Assembly (NCBI GenBank): GCA_000702845.1 | Contig: JNKK01000029.1 | Location: forward strand, 1 to 33,220 | DNA: 33,220 nt | Reading direction: 5' to 3' | Source: Lachnospiraceae bacterium FE2018 | GTDB taxonomy: Bacteria > Bacillota > Clostridia > Lachnospirales > Lachnospiraceae | Shown here: one piece after another, positions 17,479-25,879 of the stretch | Layout of the letters: each line of letters starts with the position of its first letter | How positions within the stretch are numbered: the first letter of the stretch is position 1 | Translations under genes and position numbers: made by a program | The notes under the pieces: generated by a model | What the model was told of the DNA's origin: nothing | The model's database searches: none | What the model saw: the letters and a program-made list of their open reading frames with translations, nothing else

Positions 17479-17532
17479 GGTGTATATTCTCCTTTGTATG
17501 TTTTATATTTTTAATACTATTATTCCCATCCT

Positions 17533-18783
17533 TCAGTCAGCAAACACCTCTTCGATCTCGGTATAACCTTCCTCGTTCAGCTGCTGCTTCTGGAACTTCT
17601 TGTTCTTTTTCATAATAAGCACGTTGACGGCCTTGCCTTCTTCGCGTTCCTGCATTGCGCGGATGGTCGCCTGTCTGACCTGTTCTGCCGAGAGACGCTT
17701 ATCAAGCAGATATGCTTTCTTCTGCGGACGGGTCGGAACCTGGAAATCCCGCTCCAGCAGAAGCATGACAATCCGCTCGAACCCGATGGAGAAGCCGCAC
17801 GCCGGAACGTTCTGCCCGGTGAATTTGCCAATCATCTCATCATAGCGTCCGCCGCCGCCGACTGATCCGCCGTATTCATCCATTGCAATCTCAAAAATCG
17901 GACCGGTGTAATAGGACATGCCGCGAACCAGCGTCGGATCAAACACAATACGGAAATCAGCGCGTTTGATTGCGTCTACGGTTTCAATCACCTCTGCCAG
18001 TGCATCTGCATCTGCCGGATCCAGATATCCTTCCAGCTTCTCTTTTGCGATCTGTACGCCAGCTGCATCCGGTGTAATGATGCGGAACAACTCCAGATAA
18101 CGATCGATTGCCTCTCTCGCGTACCCTTCCTTTTCCAGTTCTTCTGCGACGCCGTCCAGACCGATCTTGTCCATCTTGTCCAGAATAATGAAAACCGTGT
18201 CATAGGAGTCATCCGGAAAACCGCTGTAAGCCGCCATAGCACGCAGGATCCGGCGGTCATTGATGCGGATCGTAAAATTCGAGAAATCCAGTTTTCCGAG
18301 CAGTGTCGTCGTCGCCAGAATCAGCTCGATCTCTGCGAGATTCGTCGCCTCTCCCAGAATATCTATATCACACTGCATAAACTGACGGTAGCGGCCGCGC
18401 TGCGGTCTGTCTGCGCGCCAGACATTTCCCATCTGCAGCGCTTTGAACGGAGCCGGAAGCTCCGCAGCATTGTTCGCGTAGTAACGGGAAAGCGGGACCG
18501 TCAGATCATAGCGGAGACCGCCGTCAACGAGATCTGCCTCTTCTTTCGCCTCTGCCAGACGCAGCTTCTCGCCGCGCTTCAGGATTTTGAAAATGAGTTT
18601 CTCGTTTTCGCCGCCCTGCTTGCTGTTCAGATTCTCTATGTGCTCGACACAGGGCGTCTCCATCGACGTAAACCCGAATGTCGCATATGTCTGCTTAATC
18701 AGACCGATCACATAATCACGGATCTCCATCTCCCGCGGCAGAATGTCTTTCATTCCGGTAACGGGTTTCTTTTTCATGGCCAT
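17533..18783 (-). CDS. hisS: Histidyl-tRNA synthetase
   Basis: Charges tRNA-His. The 416-residue class II enzyme begins MAMKKKPVTGMKDILPREM. Motif 2 is in RADRPQRGRYRQFMQCDIDI. The histidine-binding loop is LVRGMSYYTGPIFE, where many bacterial enzymes have RGLDYYTRTVFE, and motif 3 is in CGFSIGFERIVML. The C-terminal anticodon-binding domain is short and lysine-rich, as I recall for Lachnospiraceae HisRS, which supports the taxonomic guess. The ATG at 18783 is preceded by AAGGAG. It lies 52 bases after hemZ; no T-box fits in that gap. Confidence 0.97.
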   Translation of the reverse strand: MAMKKKPVTGMKDILPREMEIRDYVIGLIKQTYATFGFTSMETPCVEHIENLNSKQGGENEKLIFKILKRGEKLRLAEAKEEADLVDGGLRYDLTVPLSRYYANNAAELPAPFKALQMGNVWRADRPQRGRYRQFMQCDIDILGEATNLAEIELILATTTLLGKLDFSNFTIRINDRRILRAMAAYSGFPDDSYDTVFIILDKMDKIGLDGVAEELEKEGYAREAIDRYLELFRIITPDAAGVQIAKEKLEGYLDPADADALAEVIETVDAIKRADFRIVFDPTLVRGMSYYTGPIFEIAMDEYGGSVGGGGRYDEMIGKFTGQNVPACGFSIGFERIVMLLLERDFQVPTRPQKKAYLLDKRLSAEQVRQATIRAMQEREEGKAVNVLIMKKNKKFQKQQLNEEGYTEIEEVFAD

Positions 18784-18835
18784 TTTATTTCTCCTTTATC
18801 TTTCTATCACATGATAATTCATGAAATGATTATTA

Positions 18836-20377
18836 TTACTGGTTTATGATTAACGCCCGCTTGCGCTCCATCATTTCATCTGTCCGCACAAGGTAATCCT
18901 GCAGACTTTTGACATTTCCCGCGCGGCCGCCTTTGCTGCCGTCCGGCAAAATCAGTTTTGTTGCCGCGCCGCAGCCGGCGCCCACAATCGTCTGCTTTTC
19001 CTCCATGATGAGGATGTTGTAAAGACAGGCTTTTCCCCCGGCTGCATAGCCGACATTTTCAAAATTCCCCGCCATATTTTTCTGGCGGTACAGATAGTAC
19101 GGCGACATCTGCATACGCGCAGCGCCCTCTGCGACAGCATCCATGATCTCGATTGAGTTTTCAAAAGATACCGGCCGCCAGATTTCACGGAACCGGTTCA
19201 TCCGCGCCGCACGTTTCAATGCCAGCGAATGTACCGTAAAACCATCCGGTGCAAGGCGCTCGATTGCGCGAAGTGAGGCGGCAACTTCCTCTGCGCCTTC
19301 ACCCGGCAGTCCGACGATCATATCCATATTGATATTGTCAAAGCCCATCTCTCTGGCGCGCAGAAATGCATTTTCTGTTTCTGCAACTGTGTGCCGCCGG
19401 CCAATCAGATCCAGTGTCTTCTGGTGCATCGTCTGCGGATTGATTGAAATACGGGATACCGGATGCGCGGCAAGCACTGATAACATTGTGTCCGAAATGG
19501 TATCCGGCCGTCCGGCTTCAACCGTAAATTCCTTTAGATCTGAAAATGAAAACAACTGTTCCAGACGGGTCAGCAGATCATTCATCTCATCCGGTGACAG
19601 CGAAGTCGGCGTTCCTCCTCCGATATAAATCGTATCAAGCCTCACATCCCGCATCAGTTCCGAGATCATTTCCAGTTCCCGGTACAAAGCCGCAAGATAC
19701 GGGCCGACCGCTTCTTTCCATGCGCTCAGCGGGTGTGATCCGAACGTGCAGTAAAGACAGATGGACGGACAGAACGGAATGTCCACATAGAGGCTGTAAC
19801 CGCTGCGGTAATCGAACTGTTTCAGAAGGGTCTGCTCACGTTCTGCAACAGATGCAGCAAGCTGTGCTTTTTGCGGACTTACGCAGTAGCGCGACTGCAT
19901 CATCTTCGCCGCTTCTGCCGGAGAGAGATGCTCTTCCTCAAGCATTTTTGTCACAAGACGGACCGGCCGGATTCCGGAGAGATCCCCCCATGGAAGATCA
20001 TGACTGCAATACTTTACGAGGCCTGAATAAACCAGCCTTTTCAGCTGGTTTTTCGTCTCTGTCCGATTGTCCGGATCTGTCAGATGCAGGGTCTCGCGCA
20101 CAATCGTCTGATTCTGCTCTTCCGGCTCAGTTTCTCTGCCGGTTTTCTGATTCCCTGCATAAACCGTTTCGACAAAGATCCGACCGGATTCATATCTGAT
20201 CCGCCAGACAAAATCCGGAAGATCTTCTTCCCCGGAAGACGGCTCTGCCTCTTCGGACATAAACTGATCCGTCTCTTCATACCGGATCTCCATTTCTGCT
20301 TCCGGATAAAATGCACGGATCAGATTAAATATGTCATATTCAAATTTCTTTTCATTAAAAATCAGCCGGATCTTCAT
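18836..20377 (-). CDS. hemZ: Radical SAM coproporphyrinogen III oxidase-like protein HemZ
   Basis: A 513-residue radical SAM protein of the HemZ type, which replaces oxygen-dependent coproporphyrinogen oxidase in anaerobes or, as with HemW, may serve heme handling. The [4Fe-4S] motif is CPSICLYC (Cys203, Cys207, Cys210) within YVDIPFC. GGGTPT follows in the SAM-binding region. The N-terminal 190 residues are the HemZ-specific extension and carry two Glu/Gln-rich stretches (about 34-55 and 75-92) that look like insertions. The ATG at 20377 overlaps the stop of the MBL gene (ATGA), and its N-terminus MKIRLIFNEKKFEY looks natural. An in-frame ATG at 20398, seven codons earlier with a weak GGATGAG site, is possible. 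No other heme gene is nearby, so its exact role is open. Confidence 0.9.
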   Translation of the reverse strand: MKIRLIFNEKKFEYDIFNLIRAFYPEAEMEIRYEETDQFMSEEAEPSSGEEDLPDFVWRIRYESGRIFVETVYAGNQKTGRETEPEEQNQTIVRETLHLTDPDNRTETKNQLKRLVYSGLVKYCSHDLPWGDLSGIRPVRLVTKMLEEEHLSPAEAAKMMQSRYCVSPQKAQLAASVAEREQTLLKQFDYRSGYSLYVDIPFCPSICLYCTFGSHPLSAWKEAVGPYLAALYRELEMISELMRDVRLDTIYIGGGTPTSLSPDEMNDLLTRLEQLFSFSDLKEFTVEAGRPDTISDTMLSVLAAHPVSRISINPQTMHQKTLDLIGRRHTVAETENAFLRAREMGFDNINMDMIVGLPGEGAEEVAASLRAIERLAPDGFTVHSLALKRAARMNRFREIWRPVSFENSIEIMDAVAEGAARMQMSPYYLYRQKNMAGNFENVGYAAGGKACLYNILIMEEKQTIVGAGCGAATKLILPDGSKGGRAGNVKSLQDYLVRTDEMMERKRALIINQ

Positions 20378-21009
20378 CGCGGAATAAACGGATTCCATCG
20401 TTTCTCATCCGCAATGGTTGTCGGGGCATTGTGACCCGGATAAACAGCAGTATCATCAGGAAGTTCATCAACCAGCCGCTTCAGACTCTTCAGCATATCC
20501 TGCACACTGGAAGTCGGAAAATCTGTCCGTCCGCAGGATCCCTGGAACAATGTATCGCCGGAGATCAGAACGCCTTCTTCCGGGAAATAGTAGCAGCAGC
20601 TTCCCTGTGTATGTCCCGGCGTGAAAAGCACCTGAATCTGAAAACCGGCCAGCTCCAGCTGATCGCCTTCTTTCACATATTGATCGGCACTGACGGCTGT
20701 TCCCGACTCCCAGACACCGGAAAGATTCAGCATCGGATCTTCGAGCACCGCCTTCTCTTTTATATGCGCATAGATGGCACAGCCGTATTTTCTGCGAAGT
20801 TCATCTGCTGCAAGCATGTGATCGAAATGTCCGTGCGTCAGCAAAATCGCAACCGGCTTTGCTTCCATTGCCTCAACACGTTTCTCAATTCCGAACGCCT
20901 GATCCGCCGGATCAACAATGAGCATCTCACTGGTCTCTTTGTTCATCAGCAGATAGCAGTTGGTCATGACACTGCCAAGCAGAAGACTTTTTATTTCTAA
21001 CTTGTTCAT
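20374..21009 (-). CDS. MBL-fold metallo-hydrolase, glyoxalase II-like
   Basis: A 211-residue cytoplasmic metallo-beta-lactamase-fold hydrolase. The metal motif is THGHFDH (58-64), with further ligands in TPGHTQGS, SGDTLF and a C-terminal PGHNAPT. The short form resembles the YqgX/GloB-like thioesterases that act on glutathione-like or other acyl thiols; the substrate is unknown. Genes of this type commonly follow relA/spoT in Clostridia, as here. It lies 61 bases after relA and overlaps hemZ by four bases. Confidence 0.9.
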   Translation of the reverse strand: MNKLEIKSLLLGSVMTNCYLLMNKETSEMLIVDPADQAFGIEKRVEAMEAKPVAILLTHGHFDHMLAADELRRKYGCAIYAHIKEKAVLEDPMLNLSGVWESGTAVSADQYVKEGDQLELAGFQIQVLFTPGHTQGSCCYYFPEEGVLISGDTLFQGSCGRTDFPTSSVQDMLKSLKRLVDELPDDTAVYPGHNAPTTIADEKRWNPFIPR

Positions 21010-21070
21010 TTTTTTATCCTTTTTTCTGCAAAACCTGAAGATTCATGCACAAACGTGCGCTGTCTCTGCA

Positions 21071-23386
21071 TCAGCCGACAGTACGGCTTACGTCCGTGAC
21101 GCTTTCGACCTGACGGATCTTCTGCATAATCTGCATCAGCTCATCTCTGCTGGTAACGTCAAACGTCATCTCCATCGTGGCGATGTTCTGTTTATTCAGC
21201 CTGACGTTGATCGCTGTGAGATCTACACCTCTGTCTGAGAAAATGCGGGAAATATCCACCAGCAATCCGGTGCGGTTCTGCGCAAACACCTTGATCTCGA
21301 CAGTGTAACTCTGCTTTCCATCCTGTTCCGGTGCCCATTCTGCGTCAATCAGCCGGTCGCGCTCAGATTCCGGAAGCGTCATGATATTGACACAATCTGT
21401 CCTGTGAATCGTAATACCGCGGCCGCGCGTAACAAAACCGACAATCTCATCCCCCGGAATCGGACTGCAGCACTTGGAAAACCGCACGGAAACATCTGTG
21501 ATGCCGCGCACCGTAATACCGCCTTTATGCCGCTCATTCTCCGTGAGATGGGAACTGCTCTCCTGACTCTGCACGGATTCCAGCACCTGTTGATCGGTAA
21601 TCCGCGCCGCCTGATCGCTCTCCCATGCACTGCGCAGCCTGTTTAAAACCTGCCCTTCCTTCAAACCGCCGTGTCCAATCGCCGCCAGTACGGATTCCCA
21701 GTCGTTGAATCCGTAGCGGTGCATGACACGATCCATATAGGCCGGCTTCAGAAAATCAGAAAGCGGCTGCTCTTTACGCTTTGCATATGCAATTAAAGCG
21801 TCGCGTCCTTTCTGAATATTGTCTTCTTTTTTCTCCTCGCGGAACCAGCGGTTGATGCGGTTGCGCGCCGTCGTGCTCTTAACAACTTTTAGCCAGTCGC
21901 GGCTCGGTCCGCGGGAATTCTGCGAGGTAATAATCTCAATCCGGTCGCCGTTCTGCAGAACGGTCTCAATCGGCACCAGCTTCCCGTTGATCCGCGCGCC
22001 GACCATACGGTTGCCGACAGCCGAATGGACTGCATAGGCAAAATCGATGGTGCATGATCCGCTTGGCAGAGCCTTCAGATCGCCCGCCGGAGAAAATACA
22101 TAAACGTTTTCCGTGAACAGATCCAGATCGCTCTTAAGCAGGCTCATGAACTCTTTGTTATCAGAGGAATCCTGCTGCCATTCCAGAATCTGGCGGAGCC
22201 AGTTCAGTTTCTCTTCCTCATCGATATCGCCGACTCTTTTCGGTGCTTCCTCCCCTGATTTGTAACGCCAGTGTGCCGCAATACCGTATTCAGCGACACG
22301 GTGCATGGCGAACGTGCGGATCTGGATTTCGAACGGTCTGCCGCTTGCGCTGATCAGCGTCGTATGGAGCGACTGATACATATTCGGCTTCGGCATGGCG
22401 ATGTAGTCTTTAAACCGTCCGGGAATGGGTGTATAGAGTTCGTGAATGACACCGAGCGCCGCATAACAGTCACGCACTGTCTGGACAATAATGCGCACCG
22501 CAAATACATCATAGATCTGATCCAGCGATTTGTTCTGGTTCACCATCTTCTTGTAAATGCTGAACATATGTTTTACGCGGCCGGTGATTTCCGCCTGAAT
22601 GCCCGCCGCCTCAATCTGCTGACGGACTTCCTCCTCGATTGACTTGACGAAAGCCTCCCGGACTTCTTTCTTCTGATCGATCTGTTCCACCAGATTCTGG
22701 TACTCCTCCGGGTAGAGGAATTTTAATGCCAGATCCTCCAGTTCGTTCTTGATCTTGGCAAGGCCGAGACGTCCGGCAATCGGAGAATAAATATCCAGTG
22801 TCTCACGGGATTTATCCCGCTGTTTGGCCGGTTTCATATACTGAAGTGTCCGCATGTTGTGCAGACGGTCTGCAAGTTTGACCAGAATGACGCGGATATC
22901 CTTTGCCATGGCAAGAAACAGTTTTCTCAGGTTCTCCGCCTGCTCCTCAAGTTTATCCGCCTGATAGGACAGCTGACTCAGCTTTGTAACGCCGTCTACA
23001 ATCATTGCGACGTCCGGTCCGAATTGTTCCGTCAGCTCTTCATTTGTCATAATTGTATCTTCTACGACATCATGCAGAAGCGCGGAAACCAGTGTTTCGC
23101 AGTCCATCTCAAGATCCGCCAGAATAATTGCAACGCAGAGCGGATGGATAATATAAGGTTCACCGGATTTGCGCAGCTGCCCGTCATGCGCAACCCGCGC
23201 AATTTCATAGGCGCGCTCGACAATATCAATTGTTCCCTCCGGATAATAGCTGCGCAACAGACGGACCAGTTCCTCATAGAGCTGCTCAGGCGTCGTGAAG
23301 TCCTCCATGGACTTCACATTAGCGTCCAGTGCGGCAATTTCTCTCTTCAGTTGTTCCTTATCCTGAATATTCGTAATCTCTCGCAT
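21071..23386 (-). CDS. relA: Bifunctional (p)ppGpp synthetase/hydrolase RelA/SpoT
   Basis: Makes and degrades the alarmone (p)ppGpp in the stringent response. The 771-residue length and full domain order fit the long RSH family. The N-terminal HD hydrolase domain has LLHDVVEDT (HD at 105-106) and appears intact. The synthetase domain includes the substrate-binding segment RFKDYIAMPKPNMYQSLHTT. A TGS domain follows (VYVFSPAGDLKALPSG), and the C-terminal ACT domain begins about YTVEIKVFAQNRTG. The frame runs back to a GTG at 23392, but GGAGGT stands five bases before the ATG at 23386, which sets the start. It lies 80 bases after apt, the common apt-relA arrangement of Firmicutes that links purine salvage to the alarmone. 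Confidence 0.97.
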   Translation of the reverse strand: MREITNIQDKEQLKREIAALDANVKSMEDFTTPEQLYEELVRLLRSYYPEGTIDIVERAYEIARVAHDGQLRKSGEPYIIHPLCVAIILADLEMDCETLVSALLHDVVEDTIMTNEELTEQFGPDVAMIVDGVTKLSQLSYQADKLEEQAENLRKLFLAMAKDIRVILVKLADRLHNMRTLQYMKPAKQRDKSRETLDIYSPIAGRLGLAKIKNELEDLALKFLYPEEYQNLVEQIDQKKEVREAFVKSIEEEVRQQIEAAGIQAEITGRVKHMFSIYKKMVNQNKSLDQIYDVFAVRIIVQTVRDCYAALGVIHELYTPIPGRFKDYIAMPKPNMYQSLHTTLISASGRPFEIQIRTFAMHRVAEYGIAAHWRYKSGEEAPKRVGDIDEEEKLNWLRQILEWQQDSSDNKEFMSLLKSDLDLFTENVYVFSPAGDLKALPSGSCTIDFAYAVHSAVGNRMVGARINGKLVPIETVLQNGDRIEIITSQNSRGPSRDWLKVVKSTTARNRINRWFREEKKEDNIQKGRDALIAYAKRKEQPLSDFLKPAYMDRVMHRYGFNDWESVLAAIGHGGLKEGQVLNRLRSAWESDQAARITDQQVLESVQSQESSSHLTENERHKGGITVRGITDVSVRFSKCCSPIPGDEIVGFVTRGRGITIHRTDCVNIMTLPESERDRLIDAEWAPEQDGKQSYTVEIKVFAQNRTGLLVDISRIFSDRGVDLTAINVRLNKQNIATMEMTFDVTSRDELMQIMQKIRQVESVTDVSRTVG

Positions 23387-23466
23387 GAACACCTCCGATC
23401 TGCCCTCTCCCGGACGCTGTCTCCTGAATACAGTGCGGACTCGTCAAAAGTATTGGAATAATTTCA

Positions 23467-23991
23467 TCATTTCCCTTCGTAAATGATCGCGGAATCGATA
23501 TCGTATCCGGCCAGTTTTTCTCTTCCGTTCAGGCCTGCCAGCTCCATGACAAATATCATTTTGACCACTTCTCCGCCCAGCTCTTCAAACAGCTCTGCGG
23601 CTGCCTTAACAGTTCCGCCGGTTGCGATCAGATCATCGATAATGACAACTTTCTGCCCAGGCTGAATCGCATCTTTATGAATCTCAATTTCTGCCGTGCC
23701 GTATTCCAGTGCATATTCTCTGGACACAGTTTCACGCGGCAGTTTGCCCTTTTTGCGAATCGGGATAAACGGTTTATGCAGATTGTACGCAACCGGAACG
23801 CCGAAAATAAATCCTCTGGACTCTGTTCCTGCAATCACATCAAAGTCTACACCTTCCAAAAACTTCTGCAGTGAATCAATGGAAAGCTTCAGACCATCTG
23901 CATCCTGAAGAATGCTGGTAACATCTCTGAAAATAATTCCCTTTTCCGGGAAATCCGGGATACTAATGACATAATCTTCCAGTTTTTTCAT
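23467..23991 (-). CDS. apt: Adenine phosphoribosyltransferase
   Basis: Salvages adenine by joining it to PRPP to give AMP. The 174-residue length is normal. The PRPP-binding motif is VVIIDDLIATGGT, and the N-terminal PDFPEKGIIFRD is characteristic of Apt. TESRGFIFG and the flexible-loop region KLPRET are also present. AAGGAGG precedes the ATG at ideal spacing, and a good promoter lies directly upstream, so this gene probably opens the apt-relA transcript. Confidence 0.98.
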   Translation of the reverse strand: MKKLEDYVISIPDFPEKGIIFRDVTSILQDADGLKLSIDSLQKFLEGVDFDVIAGTESRGFIFGVPVAYNLHKPFIPIRKKGKLPRETVSREYALEYGTAEIEIHKDAIQPGQKVVIIDDLIATGGTVKAAAELFEELGGEVVKMIFVMELAGLNGREKLAGYDIDSAIIYEGK

Positions 23992-24031
23992 GAGTTCCTC
24001 CTTGTGCGCACATAATCAATAAATAAAGTTA

Positions 24032-24060
24032 AGTATATCATTTTCAAGGTTGAGATTCAA
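24032..24060 (-). promoter_or_regulatory. Promoter of apt-relA and probably genes beyond
   Basis: Minus-strand TTGAAT (24055-24060) and TATACT (24032-24037) are exactly 17 bases apart, about 40 bases before apt. No strong terminator was found between apt and the end of corrinoid gene 2, so this promoter may feed a very long unit, although internal promoters may exist. Confidence 0.7.
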
Positions 24061-24070
24061 TCTATAACGC

Positions 24071-25804
24071 TTAATCAGAGCGGCTCCTGCGATAATTTGT
24101 GATGGTCAGCTGCAGTGAATTTCTTCCCCGGAACGTATCGATCCCCGGATAATAAATCACATCTATGAGCGCGCCCCCGGCAGTTTCATTCACAAATTGC
24201 CCGCCATCGCCAAAATAAACGGCATCGATGCTGTATCCGTCCTGCGTTACAAGGCAGCACTTTACGACATTTCTGTTGATTCCAAAAATACGCGGCTGCG
24301 AAACCATGAGCTTTCTGTCGGCAAATACAGGCTTGCTGTTTCCTTTTCCAAACGGTTTCAGCAGCGAGATCTGATCAGCAAGCTGTACTGTCGCATAAGA
24401 TACCGGCATCGGTACGTCAATTACCGTCTTAGGAATCAGATCCTCTTCTGAGAGTGTACACTGCCTGTTGATCTGCCGCCGGAAAGCATCGATCTGTTCT
24501 TCTGCCAGCGACAGGCCTGCGGCCAGCCGGTGTCCCCCGAATTTTGTGAGCAGCTCACTGCAGCCGCAAAGCCCCGCATACATATCATAGGCATCGATGG
24601 AGCGGCCGGAACCTTTGACGCCGTCCGCTGCCTGCGTCAGAACAAACACCGGTCTGTTGTACTGCTCCCGGATTCTTCCTGCCACAATACCGGCCAGTGA
24701 TTCATGACAGTCCGGAAGATAAACGACCATAACACGGTCCTTGTCCAGTCCTGTTTTGTCAATCAGCCGCATCGCAGCCTCTTCGTTTTGTACTGTCATG
24801 GATTTCCTGCTTGCGTTCAGAGCGATCAGATCGCCTGCAAGTCTGGCAGCTTCCGGCCCCTCTCCGGCTGTCAGTAATTCCAGCGCATGCCCGGCCGTAT
24901 CCAGACGGCCGCTTGCGTTCATACACGGCCCAAGTATAAATCCGACGTGATAAACATCCAGCGAATCCGGCTCGATTTTGTTCTGCCGGATCAATTCCGC
25001 CATCCCGGGATTCTTTGTCGCGCGGAGTCTTTTAAGTCCCTCCCGCACGATGATCCGGTTCTCATCGGTGAGATCCATAACATCCCCGATGGTGGCAAAT
25101 GCGGCATACTCCAGAAAATCCCAGACTTCCTCCATGGGAATTCCTGCCTGCCGGTAAAGTGCTGTGATCAGCTTCCATGCAACTGCCGCACCGCAAAGTC
25201 CCTTAAACGGGTACGGACAATCCGGCCTTTTGGGATCAATCACCGCTTCCGCCCGCGGAAGTATTACATGCTCCGCCCCGTCATCATCAATGGATTTCGG
25301 CACTTCATGATGATCCGTCACAACCGCCTGCATACCCAGTTCATATGCCAGCTCCAGTTCATCCGCCGCTGCGATTCCATTATCACAGGTAATGAGTATC
25401 TGCTTTCCGTCGGCATGCGCCTGTTCGACCAGCCTTGCATTCAGTCCGTAGCCATCCCTGATCCGCTCCGGAATACGGACATCCACATCTGCGCCAAGCC
25501 GCGACAGTCCCTGCAGCAGAATGTAAGAAGCCATCACACCATCAATATCATAGTCTCCTATAATCCGGATCTTTCTTCCGTCATCAATCGCTTTTATCAG
25601 AAACATCACTGCCTCGGGCAAGTCCTTCAGCAATGCGGGATCGCAGAGATCCGCAAGTGTCCCGTTCAGATATTTTTCAATCGCAGCATCTCCTGTTACG
25701 TCACGATTGCGGATCAGTCGGGCGATCACAGGATCAATATGAAATTTCTGCGCAATGGCATAGAAGTCCGCCCGCTTGGCGGCCACCACCCAGTTTTCTC
25801 TCAT
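24071..25804 (-). CDS. recJ: Single-stranded-DNA-specific exonuclease RecJ
   Basis: A 5'-to-3' exonuclease acting on single-stranded DNA in recombination and mismatch or base-excision repair. The 577-residue protein is a DHH-family phosphoesterase. Motif I is DYDIDG (84-89), motif II CDNGI, and motif III TDHHE (163-167). The DHHA1 part has GPCMNASGR and FGGHRLAAGL. A C-terminal OB-like domain follows from about 440. It is close to the short E. coli form and lacks the long C-terminal extension of many Firmicute RecJ proteins. AAAGGAG lies before the ATG. A hairpin separates it from secDF. Confidence 0.96.
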   Translation of the reverse strand: MRENWVVAAKRADFYAIAQKFHIDPVIARLIRNRDVTGDAAIEKYLNGTLADLCDPALLKDLPEAVMFLIKAIDDGRKIRIIGDYDIDGVMASYILLQGLSRLGADVDVRIPERIRDGYGLNARLVEQAHADGKQILITCDNGIAAADELELAYELGMQAVVTDHHEVPKSIDDDGAEHVILPRAEAVIDPKRPDCPYPFKGLCGAAVAWKLITALYRQAGIPMEEVWDFLEYAAFATIGDVMDLTDENRIIVREGLKRLRATKNPGMAELIRQNKIEPDSLDVYHVGFILGPCMNASGRLDTAGHALELLTAGEGPEAARLAGDLIALNASRKSMTVQNEEAAMRLIDKTGLDKDRVMVVYLPDCHESLAGIVAGRIREQYNRPVFVLTQAADGVKGSGRSIDAYDMYAGLCGCSELLTKFGGHRLAAGLSLAEEQIDAFRRQINRQCTLSEEDLIPKTVIDVPMPVSYATVQLADQISLLKPFGKGNSKPVFADRKLMVSQPRIFGINRNVVKCCLVTQDGYSIDAVYFGDGGQFVNETAGGALIDVIYYPGIDTFRGRNSLQLTITNYRRSRSD

Positions 25805-25825
25805 ACAGCTCTCCTTTATTCAATA

Positions 25826-25853
25826 ATACCCGGAAGGTAAACCTCCCGGGTAT
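25826..25853 (-). terminator. Hairpin between secDF and recJ, weak terminator
   Basis: ATACCCGG (25826-25833) pairs with CCGGGTAT (25846-25853), with AGGT/ACCT inside. On the minus strand only a T/A-mixed run follows, so termination would be partial and recJ could be reached by read-through from secDF. No separate recJ promoter was seen. Confidence 0.55.
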
Positions 25854-25879
25854 CAGTCTCATTGTCCGGCCGGCACAGA

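Noticed and set aside
17479-17532. Possible T-box leader for aspS, and likewise for hisS and argS
   Set aside because: The gaps are only 39-54 bases, too short for a T-box, and no T-box core sequence is present.
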